This document shows positions 1 to 5,188 of a DNA stretch of 5,188 nt, one piece after another. The DNA comes from Desulfobacterales bacterium (lineage in GTDB: Bacteria > Desulfobacterota > Desulfobacteria > Desulfobacterales > QNYZ01). The stretch's first letter is position 1. Every line of letters begins with the position of its first letter. The stretch lies in contig JAOZUU010000238.1 in assembly GCA_029938515.1 (NCBI GenBank), positions 1 through 5,188 on the forward strand. The letters are read 5' to 3'. Under the pieces are notes generated by a model. The model saw only the letters and a program-made list of their open reading frames with translations, was not told the origin of the DNA and searched no databases. The translations under genes were made by a program, and so were the position numbers.

Positions 1-785
1 TCTGCGCCCCCGGACTGCCCGAAGATGGTGACATTACCCGGGTCACCACCGAAATCTGAGATGTGTTCCTTCACCCATTTCAACGAAGCAATGATATCGA
101 GCATGCCGGCATTGGCGGAATCCTTAAATTTATCGCCGGCAATGGCCCCCAGATTAATAAAGCCGAGTGAACTCAGGCGATGGTTGATTGAGCATACGAC
201 CACATCCCCGCTTTTGCTCAGGTTCTCTCCCTCGTAGGCATCCAGGGCACCGGAGGAACCACCCAGGAAACCTCCACCATGGAGCCAGACCAATACAGGC
301 CGCTTCCCGGCATCGTTAATACCCGGGGTCCAGACATTGATGAACAAGCAATCTTCTCCATAGCTTTTATCGCCCCCATGGTAGGTGAATGCCCTACTGA
401 AGGGGGCCGTGTCGGGTTTAACCGGAGTATTTTGATACGTACCCTGCATTTTGGGCTGTGGTGCGGAAGGCCCCCAGTCCATTGTATTCCTTATCCCGGT
501 CCATGGCTCAGGTGCAGTGGGCGCCATGAAACGGTTCTTCCCCGATGTGGGTCCTCCGTATGGGATCCCTTTATAGGTGTATATTCCATTCCGCCGGTAC
601 CCCCTTACTTTCCCGGAGCGGGTTTCAACAATTGCTCCGTTCTGGGAGACTTCAAGGATCTGTTCTGGTGAAGAAACAGAATCACCGGTGTTTGATGAGC
701 AGGAAGAGAGAGTCATTCCGCCCAGTCCAAGGGTGGCAGTTCCACCTCCAATGGTTTTAATAAAATCTCTTCTGTTATTTGACAT
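1..785 (-). CDS. Type-B carboxylesterase (para-nitrobenzyl-esterase-like), Tat lipoprotein, 3' end off window
   Basis: This partial gene has 261 full codons before the left edge. It encodes a serine esterase of the carboxylesterase type-B family (alpha/beta-hydrolase fold). Visible family blocks are EDCLFINVW (residues 144-152, matching the EDCLxLN signature), the oxyanion-hole HGGGF (169-173), NHRLSSLGF (201-209) and GGDPGNVTIFGQSGG (246-260), with the likely nucleophile S258. The elbow reads GQSGGA rather than the textbook GESAGG. The acid and histidine of the triad lie beyond the edge. The N-terminus has a twin arginine (NRRDF, residues 4-8), a Gly/Leu-rich stretch and a lipobox-like LSSC (26-29), so an exported lipoprotein is likely. 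The ATG at 785 is chosen because it places this leader correctly. There is no Shine-Dalgarno, only an A/T-rich leader. It is the last visible gene of the run. The substrate is unknown; removal of acyl groups from a carbohydrate is an inference from context. Confidence 0.94.
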   Translation of the reverse strand, partial: MSNNRRDFIKTIGGGTATLGLGGMTLSSCSSNTGDSVSSPEQILEVSQNGAIVETRSGKVRGYRRNGIYTYKGIPYGGPTSGKNRFMAPTAPEPWTGIRNTMDWGPSAPQPKMQGTYQNTPVKPDTAPFSRAFTYHGGDKSYGEDCLFINVWTPGINDAGKRPVLVWLHGGGFLGGSSGALDAYEGENLSKSGDVVVCSINHRLSSLGFINLGAIAGDKFKDSANAGMLDIIASLKWVKEHISDFGGDPGNVTIFGQSGGA

Positions 786-812
786 GACACCTATTTTTAA
801 GTGTACAATCTG

Positions 813-1025
813 CTAAAAACCTGTAGCCTTCAACCATTCAAAAAACCGTTCAATCCAGCTGTCAACCGGGATCCCTCTTTGATCCATCCCGAATCCATGC
901 TGGCCCACCTGAAATATATGTATCTCAGCCAAGGCTCCGGCCTCCTTCCAGGCGATAAACAGCTCCATGGGCCTTTGCCATCCCTGGTGTGAATTACGCT
1001 GGTCAAGAACATCGGAGAATTCACA
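813..1025 (-). pseudogene. C-terminal fragment of a second acetyl-xylan-esterase-like alpha/beta hydrolase
   Basis: Read on the minus strand, these 70 codons end at a TAG (813-815) and match the C-terminal part of the intact hydrolase at 2534-3394. Shared elements are MELF-AWKEA, ALAE-HIFQVGQHGF, the catalytic-Asp region (DQ, with a three-residue insertion after it) and the catalytic-His motif GQHGF. The tail, PVDSW followed by an EWLKATGF end, is the usual form for this family and looks more canonical than that of the intact copy. The N-terminal three quarters, including the PGGG oxyanion motif and the GxSxGG nucleophile elbow, are absent, so it cannot be a working esterase alone. No stop or frameshift lies within the fragment. 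It is in the same frame as the enolase-family gene upstream, with only that gene's TAG (1056-1058) between them. A 51-residue peptide could start at the ATG at 968, but I see no ribosome binding site for it. It is most simply a deletion remnant. Confidence 0.85.
891..969 (-). repeat. Direct-repeat copy A (in hydrolase fragment)
   Basis: This segment matches 2621-2699 without gaps at a constant offset of 1730 bases: 70 of 79 positions agree, and 895-922 is identical over 28 bases. It encodes the MELF to GQHGF region of the truncated hydrolase. The pair lies in direct orientation around the enolase-family gene. Confidence 0.92.
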
Positions 1026-1055
1026 AGTTAACGACCGGTAATGAGTGCAAAAGAC

Positions 1056-2423
1056 CTACCCCCCCCGATAATGGTCGAGCGCGGCTTCATCAACATCCAG
1101 GCCTAGGCCCGGACCTTGAGGAATGGACATAGAACCATCCTCTATCCTGAACACGTCTTTATTTTTCAAGAGACGTTTTCCAGGAGCAAGCGTTTCTTCA
1201 GGCGTCATTCCTGGTGAGGTCATTACCAGCTCCTGCCAGTTGGTCGTTGGCGAAATGGCTGCCACATGAAGAAAACCGGCCAAAGGCAAGCCATGAATAC
1301 CATGCGGGACCATCCGGACCGAGTTGTCAAAGGCCCGAACCATATCAGAAATCTGCTTACAAACCAGGATACCCCCGGCCAAAATCACATCCGGCTGCAA
1401 AATATCAAAGGCATCATGAGACAGGTACCGGGCAAACAGGCGCGTATCATTGTCCCCCTCCCCACCGCTTATCCGCAGTCCTACTTCCTTACGCAATTTC
1501 GCAGAGCGAGGTATCGATTGGTAGGATGGAGATTGATCCAACGGGATCAGCTTGCGAAAGGACGAGGTATAGTTTTCCCGCTCAAATGGTTCTTCCAGCC
1601 AATAAGCTCCGTGCTCCTCCATGCCGCGCGCCACTTTCAGTGCCTCTTCGTAAGACCAGACCCAGGGAGCCCGTTGTCCTGTGCGATCGAACATGATCGG
1701 AAAGTCCGGACCAACTGCACGTCTAATCTCTTTCAACGCTTCCACATCGTCCATGATCTTCGGCCGCCAGCAACGGATCTTGACACCTTTAAAGCCTTTA
1801 TCCTGGAAAAATTTGATATCTTCAGCCTGCCGCTCAAACAGCACATCTGACTGATCTTCCTTGCCCGGCCAAACGATGGTCAAGTAGACCCGGATCTTGT
1901 CCCGTACCGCTCCGCCCAGTAAGCGATGAACCGGCATGTTCAAGGCCTTGCCTAGCACATCCCAAACTGCGTGTTCCCAACTGCCGACCTGGCAAAGGCC
2001 CTCAGCAATAAACTGATCAATTGAGAAAGGATCCTTTCCAACCAGGATCTCCCGAACCCGCGGCAGATCATCGACCGAATGTCCACGACCGAAACTGTAG
2101 CCAGTAATTCCTGAATTGGTGGTAATTTTATAAACAAAATGCCGACGGACTTCACCACGCCGTATCTCTTCGCCTTCGTCTTGCACATTTACCACAAACT
2201 GTTCTGCGTTGGTGATGATCAAATCAGACTTCTTACCGGATCGAATACGGTCCTGTTCATCAGCCAAAGGTGTTGCTAGTACCGTCGACCCTGGAACCAA
2301 AAGACCTCCCAATCCGGTCAGAGCTCCTAGCTTCGTAAACTGGCGTCTGGACAGTCTCTTGTCTCTTGCTAATTGGGGAACACCCTCTTTCGTAAATTTG
2401 TCTTTAATAGATAGTCTTTCCAT
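1056..2423 (-). CDS. Enolase-superfamily protein (mandelate racemase/muconate lactonizing type), Tat-type leader
   Basis: This 455-residue protein has the two-domain layout of the mandelate racemase group of the enolase superfamily. A capping domain (about 65-175, with VGSWEHAVWDVLGKALNMPV) precedes a TIM-barrel. Likely functional residues are K215 in a K-x-R motif (strand 2; mandelate racemase has K-x-K), metal ligands D246 (MFDRTG), E277 (EEPF) and E322 (GGEGD), and the D345/H374 dyad (QPDV, VPHG). The family removes a proton next to a carboxylate using Mg2+; many members dehydrate sugar acids, which is the inferred role here. Residues 25-31 (SRRQFTK), followed by a Gly/Leu-rich segment to about 50, form a Tat-type leader, unusual for a normally cytosolic class. 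The loop between E277 and E322 looks long, with extra residues around 293-314. ATG 2423 is the only start that keeps the whole leader; an A-rich stretch replaces the Shine-Dalgarno. The gene ends in a run of eight G just before TAG. The exact substrate is not determinable. Confidence 0.93.
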   Translation of the reverse strand: MERLSIKDKFTKEGVPQLARDKRLSRRQFTKLGALTGLGGLLVPGSTVLATPLADEQDRIRSGKKSDLIITNAEQFVVNVQDEGEEIRRGEVRRHFVYKITTNSGITGYSFGRGHSVDDLPRVREILVGKDPFSIDQFIAEGLCQVGSWEHAVWDVLGKALNMPVHRLLGGAVRDKIRVYLTIVWPGKEDQSDVLFERQAEDIKFFQDKGFKGVKIRCWRPKIMDDVEALKEIRRAVGPDFPIMFDRTGQRAPWVWSYEEALKVARGMEEHGAYWLEEPFERENYTSSFRKLIPLDQSPSYQSIPRSAKLRKEVGLRISGGEGDNDTRLFARYLSHDAFDILQPDVILAGGILVCKQISDMVRAFDNSVRMVPHGIHGLPLAGFLHVAAISPTTNWQELVMTSPGMTPEETLAPGKRLLKNKDVFRIEDGSMSIPQGPGLGLDVDEAALDHYRGG

Positions 2424-2435
2424 TTATATGTTGGT

Positions 2436-2456
2436 TTTAAAAAGTTTCTTTTTAAA
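2436..2456. promoter_or_regulatory. Perfect AT-rich palindrome before the enolase-family start
   Basis: Arms of 9 bp (TTTAAAAAG and CTTTTTAAA) flank a 3-nt centre, ending 12 bases upstream of the ATG at 2423. It lies in the 110-nt gap after the hydrolase gene. It could be an operator or a weak 5'-UTR hairpin. The arms have only one G/C pair each, so it is not a convincing intrinsic terminator. AT-rich leaders produce such palindromes by chance, so the regulatory role is speculative. Confidence 0.3.
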
Positions 2457-2533
2457 CAGGCACATGCAACCAAACTCCCTCGCCAGAATCCCCAAGTTAT
2501 CTTTAAGTAGGACAGGAAGGTTCTGATCGCATC

Positions 2534-3394
2534 CTATTGTTCCTTGTTCAACCACCCGTTCAGCTTCATCCACTCCTGCACGCGGTCCATAAAATGGTCT
2601 GCTCCACCCCCTTTTTCCACGAAACCATGCTGGCCCACCTGAAATATATGTAACTCTGCCAGGGCATCAGCCTCCTTCCAGGCGACAAATAGCTCCATGG
2701 AATTTTCCCATGGAATCAGCTGGTCATTCGCTGCTGTGAAGATGCAGAGTGGAGGGGCATTTTCCGGGACCACAATAGGCAGGCCCTTTTTTGCATTTGC
2801 CCCTGTATAAACAGGCACTGCAAAATCGGGTCTTCCGTCTGCGGGTCCCATAACCGATCCAAGGGTTACACCTCCTCCGGCCGAGAAACCAATCATCCCG
2901 ATCCGATCCTGTTCGATCCCCATTTCCTTCGCACCTCGCCGCACCAGGCGAACAGCCTGCTGCCCGTCCTCGACTGCCAGCTTCCGAACATTCTGTCCAT
3001 CCTGCTTCGTCCTGTCTTCCTGGTGGAACAGTCTGTATTTGAGCACATAAGCATGTACACCAATCTTATTCAGGTACCTGGCAATATCCACCCCTTCGTA
3101 GCTCATCATCAGGTTTTGAAACCCTCCGCCGGGGGCTATTACCATGGCAGTTCCTACATCTGTACCTGGATCGGGCGGATAGTACATCAGGACCGGCTTG
3201 ACCACATTCTGCACTATGGGAAGTCCACTGTAAGACACGGCGGTATTCTCTTCCCAGTCCCAATTTTCCGACCCGGGAGCCACACCTTCATACAATGGGA
3301 TCACACTGGCCGGTTCCGGAAGGGATTGTCCTGAAACGATATGGAGCATTCCCAAATGAAAAAAGACCAATAATATTGCATATACCTTTTCCAT
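2534..3394 (-). CDS. Secreted alpha/beta hydrolase, acetyl-xylan-esterase-like
   Basis: This complete 286-residue serine esterase belongs to the group often annotated as acetyl esterase or xylanase-associated alpha/beta hydrolase. The oxyanion motif is PGGGF (88-92, where lipolytic relatives have HGGG). The nucleophile elbow is GFSAGG with S171, the acid is likely D224 (AANDQ) and the histidine is H256 (GQHGF), so the triad is complete. EGVDIARYLNKIGVHAYVLKYRL (100-122) is another typical block. Residues 1-22 are a signal peptide with a hydrophobic core (AILLVFFHLGML). Cleavage after VSG would leave Gln at +1, a common pattern in Bacteroidota, so a periplasmic or secreted enzyme is likely. 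Start ATG 3394 is preceded by an A/T-rich leader without Shine-Dalgarno. The gene begins 49 nt after the SASA gene ends, which suggests co-transcription. Its C-terminal part is duplicated at 813-1025. The likely activity is deacetylation of an oligo- or polysaccharide, inferred from family and neighbours. Confidence 0.93.
   Translation of the reverse strand: MEKVYAILLVFFHLGMLHIVSGQSLPEPASVIPLYEGVAPGSENWDWEENTAVSYSGLPIVQNVVKPVLMYYPPDPGTDVGTAMVIAPGGGFQNLMMSYEGVDIARYLNKIGVHAYVLKYRLFHQEDRTKQDGQNVRKLAVEDGQQAVRLVRRGAKEMGIEQDRIGMIGFSAGGGVTLGSVMGPADGRPDFAVPVYTGANAKKGLPIVVPENAPPLCIFTAANDQLIPWENSMELFVAWKEADALAELHIFQVGQHGFVEKGGGADHFMDRVQEWMKLNGWLNKEQ
2621..2699 (-). repeat. Direct-repeat copy B (in intact hydrolase gene)
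   Basis: Partner of 891-969, covering the region from MELF (233) to the catalytic-His motif of the complete alpha/beta hydrolase. Direct orientation would allow recombination between the two copies to excise the 1730 bases between them, including the enolase-family gene. Confidence 0.92.
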
Positions 3395-3443
3395 TTTAAT
3401 CAGTATTTATCTTGAGTTCTAAATTGTTCGTCCTCGCCCGGCG

Positions 3444-5188
3444 TTACTTTTTTGCTTTGTAAAACTCTTCAACCGCAGTGGCCGTTATCTTCCCGAGCAT
3501 AATATAGCCTTCTGAGCTGTAGTGGGTTCCATCCTCTCCGATGGGCAACCTGCCGGGATAGAGAGTGGTAACGTGGGGAATCTCCCGGCCAGCCCTGTTC
3601 TGAGCATTGATAACGGTTGCAATGTACGGACGTTTGCCTCCCAGCTTTTTAGCTTTGGCCGAGTCTTGGTCATTTACGTAGGACAGTAGCGCTTTGAGCA
3701 ATTCCTCGTCTGTTACGGGATCGGGGCCCGCCAGCTTTTTAGCTTCGAGCAAGTCCTCATCATCTATGGAGGACAAAATAATTTTGAGAAGGTCCTTGTC
3801 ATTCAAGTAGGAGGGAACAAATACGGGCAGGTCCGGTGTGCCAAGGTCGTTGCGCAGGTCCGATATAAGCTGTTTGAACCTGTCATAATACGCTTCCGCG
3901 AGCTCTTTTCTTGTACCATCGGCGGCTCCCTGTTTCCAAACAAAGCCGCAAAACTCGGGCTGTGAAATTTTCTTTGCTTCAGCAACAGCGTTCATCACAT
4001 CCTTATACAAGGGTCCCTTTTTTCCATCGAAGGTAAGCTCGGCCCTCTCAAATGACCAATCCTTCTCGAACCCGCATATTCCCGTTCCACCACTCGCTAC
4101 CTTTATGATGCCTATGTGGTCGTCCGGCCAGAAACCGGCAAGCTGATGAGCAAATGATACACCCGGTCCGAATCGCTGGCTCGGCACAAAGTATTCCCAC
4201 CTGCCATTCGCCCAGATTCTGATGCGGTCCTGTTTTTCAGTATAAGGCGGCTCCAGTTCTTTCGCCCATCCTGCACCTTGCATGTTGGATTGCCCCATTA
4301 ACAAAAAAACGCGAAACTTTCCACTTTTCGAAACCGACGCTTCACCGCCACCCATAGTGTTTGCCTGTTTGAAGCCCGTCGTCTTCCATTTCATTGCCTC
4401 CTCATTTGTCTTCGCCATATCCAGATAGGCCTCTGCGTATAACCGGCCTAGCTCCAACGTTCCCGCTGTATTGGTGTGCTGATCTTTAGGGTACTTTTCC
4501 AAGTCCCGGATAATCACCATCCTGGCGTTCGGTATGGCCTGCTGGGCGTCCCACTGGGCTTTGAGCACCCACATGGCTCCGGGGCGGTTGCCCTCAATTT
4601 CCGCTGGAACCATATTGCTCAGATCGTCGGGAATATTTGCCTCGCCAGGTCGATGAGAACCGTAGAGGAAGGGCATATCTTCCGCTCCTACCTCCTTGCG
4701 TACCCCATCGACCATAGCCTTGAGATTCGGTAGGTATTCTTTGGCTACGTCGACGAATGACATGTCTCTGGCACCCTGGTGCCACACGAATCCCACTAGT
4801 TCACAGTCCCGGCTGGCACAAGCCTCATTCACCTTATCCGTCAAGACTTTGAAGAGATTGCCCCTTCCCGCGTTTTTTGTGCGATCCGCCTGCTCCTTGG
4901 TCCAATTCGGATGCCATGCCAACACGCCCGTACCGCCGGCGGCCTGTTTGACAATTCCGATGGTCTCATTCGGCCACGCCTCGGCCATCGCATGAGCGAA
5001 GGAAATTTCCGGGCCGAAAGAAAACTCGGTCAGACCAAACTTCTCGCGGTATTTCTCGGGGTAAACATTAAATGGTCGCAAAGGTTGCCATTTTCCATCC
5101 TCGAACATCAATATCCTGTCGTTTCCTTTTCGCATGGCATCGGATAATTTCGTGCTGTCGCCAAAGCCCGCCATTCCTGATTGGCCGG
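3444..5188 (-). CDS. Two-domain SASA/sialate-O-acetylesterase-like carbohydrate esterase, 5' end off window
   Basis: The gene is open through the right edge. The in-frame codons before the ATG at 5174 read GQSG, giving GQSGMAGFGD, the family's GQSNMxG nucleophile block, so that ATG is internal and the true start with any signal peptide lies outside. Residues below count from that ATG. Two SGNH-type SASA domains (as in CE6 acetyl-xylan esterases) lie in tandem. Domain 1 runs from the edge to about 255, with GQSG, FGPEISFAHAM (53-63), WHQGARD (131-137) and DQH (H233). After a Gly/Ser/Lys linker (about 256-287), domain 2 has GQSN (S296), FGPGVSFAHQL (335-345), WKQGAAD (413-419) and DGTH (D548, H551). 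Both keep a Ser and a His in place, but domain 1 has GQSG for GQSN and domain 2 has Lys for His in WHQG. Domain 2 carries an acidic 2 x 30-residue repeat (457-516). Likely role: removing O-acetyl groups from carbohydrate outside the cytoplasm. Confidence 0.9.
   Translation of the reverse strand, partial: GQSGMAGFGDSTKLSDAMRKGNDRILMFEDGKWQPLRPFNVYPEKYREKFGLTEFSFGPEISFAHAMAEAWPNETIGIVKQAAGGTGVLAWHPNWTKEQADRTKNAGRGNLFKVLTDKVNEACASRDCELVGFVWHQGARDMSFVDVAKEYLPNLKAMVDGVRKEVGAEDMPFLYGSHRPGEANIPDDLSNMVPAEIEGNRPGAMWVLKAQWDAQQAIPNARMVIIRDLEKYPKDQHTNTAGTLELGRLYAEAYLDMAKTNEEAMKWKTTGFKQANTMGGGEASVSKSGKFRVFLLMGQSNMQGAGWAKELEPPYTEKQDRIRIWANGRWEYFVPSQRFGPGVSFAHQLAGFWPDDHIGIIKVASGGTGICGFEKDWSFERAELTFDGKKGPLYKDVMNAVAEAKKISQPEFCGFVWKQGAADGTRKELAEAYYDRFKQLISDLRNDLGTPDLPVFVPSYLNDKDLLKIILSSIDDEDLLEAKKLAGPDPVTDEELLKALLSYVNDQDSAKAKKLGGKRPYIATVINAQNRAGREIPHVTTLYPGRLPIGEDGTHYSSEGYIMLGKITATAVEEFYKAKK
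3627..3806 (-). repeat. Tandem 2 x 90-nt in-frame repeat inside the SASA gene
   Basis: Two adjacent 30-codon units (3717-3806, then 3627-3716 in reading order) encode residues 457-486 and 487-516, with 14 of 30 residues identical. Both share D-x-x-LLK, then LS, an acidic D-x-D, and AKKL-G. Each unit holds two similar acidic turns (NDKDLL and DDEDLL; TDEELL and NDQDSA). At DNA level CCAGCTTTTTAGCTT recurs exactly 90 bases apart (3641 and 3731). The repeat interrupts domain 2 between VFVPSY and PYIATV. Confidence 0.8.

Noticed and set aside
25..816. Several plus-strand open frames opposite the type-B esterase
   Set aside because: They overlap one another and lie opposite an uninterrupted esterase frame with four recognised motifs; none shows a recognisable domain.
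793..819. AT-rich inverted repeat as a terminator before the type-B esterase
   Set aside because: The arms are only about six A/T pairs with a long loop and no G/C stem, so termination is not supported.
830..1024. A 64-codon minus-strand open frame over the hydrolase fragment
   Set aside because: It is out of frame with the recognisable hydrolase sequence. The homologous frame is the one ending at 813.
1266..1850. A 194-codon plus-strand open frame (and an overlapping 160-codon one from 1214) within the enolase-family gene
   Set aside because: Both are antisense to a gene with full family motifs, and their translations are low-complexity, Arg/Pro/His-rich and resemble no family I know. They are shadows of the coding strand.
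891..2699. The direct repeats as ends of a mobile element carrying the enolase-family gene
   Set aside because: No transposase, terminal inverted repeat or target-site duplication is visible, and both repeats are coding sequence of homologous hydrolases, so gene duplication explains them.
3395..3443. Promoter or terminator in the gap between the SASA gene and the hydrolase
   Set aside because: I found no Bacteroidota-type -7 box (TAnnTTTG) in the right orientation and no G/C-rich hairpin with a T run; the gap looks like an intra-operon spacer.
3444..5174. ATG at 5174 as the true start of the SASA gene
   Set aside because: The four in-frame codons before it read GQSG, completing the GQSxMxG nucleophile block, so the gene continues past the window edge.

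Overview
The window carries four protein-coding genes and one gene fragment, all on the minus strand, so transcription runs from the high-coordinate end to the low one. In transcription order these are: (1) a two-domain SASA/sialate-O-acetylesterase-like carbohydrate esterase, cut by the right edge (3444-5188); (2) a secreted alpha/beta hydrolase of the acetyl-xylan-esterase-like 'PGGGF' type (2534-3394); (3) an enolase-superfamily enzyme (mandelate racemase/muconate lactonizing type) with a Tat-type leader (1056-2423); (4) a 70-codon C-terminal fragment of a second alpha/beta hydrolase, paralogous to gene 2 (813-1025); (5) a type-B carboxylesterase with a Tat and lipobox leader, cut by the left edge just after its catalytic serine (1-785). 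No RNA genes, CRISPR arrays or insertion sequences are visible.

The most likely host is a member of the Bacteroidota, with Planctomycetota or Verrucomicrobiota as alternatives. The clues are A/T-rich leaders without Shine-Dalgarno sequences before the three visible starts, a signal peptide whose predicted cleavage leaves glutamine at +1, and Tat-type leaders on catabolic enzymes. This is inference from style, not from a marker gene.

The gaps are short (49 nt between genes 1 and 2, 110 nt between genes 2 and 3), which fits one operon. Three different esterase folds beside one acid-sugar-dehydratase-like enzyme suggest a catabolic locus for an acylated, uronic-acid-containing polysaccharide: esterases strip acetyl or other acyl groups and the enolase-family enzyme acts on a released sugar acid. 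The actual substrate cannot be read from the sequence.

The unusual features are as follows. A truncated hydrolase paralogue lies on the far side of the enolase gene from its intact relative, and its differences from that relative look selected. The SASA protein is an internal tandem duplication whose two active sites have diverged differently. The second SASA domain carries an acidic 2 x 30-residue tandem repeat. A perfect AT-rich palindrome lies just upstream of the enolase-family start. I see no clearly new defence or mobile system here.
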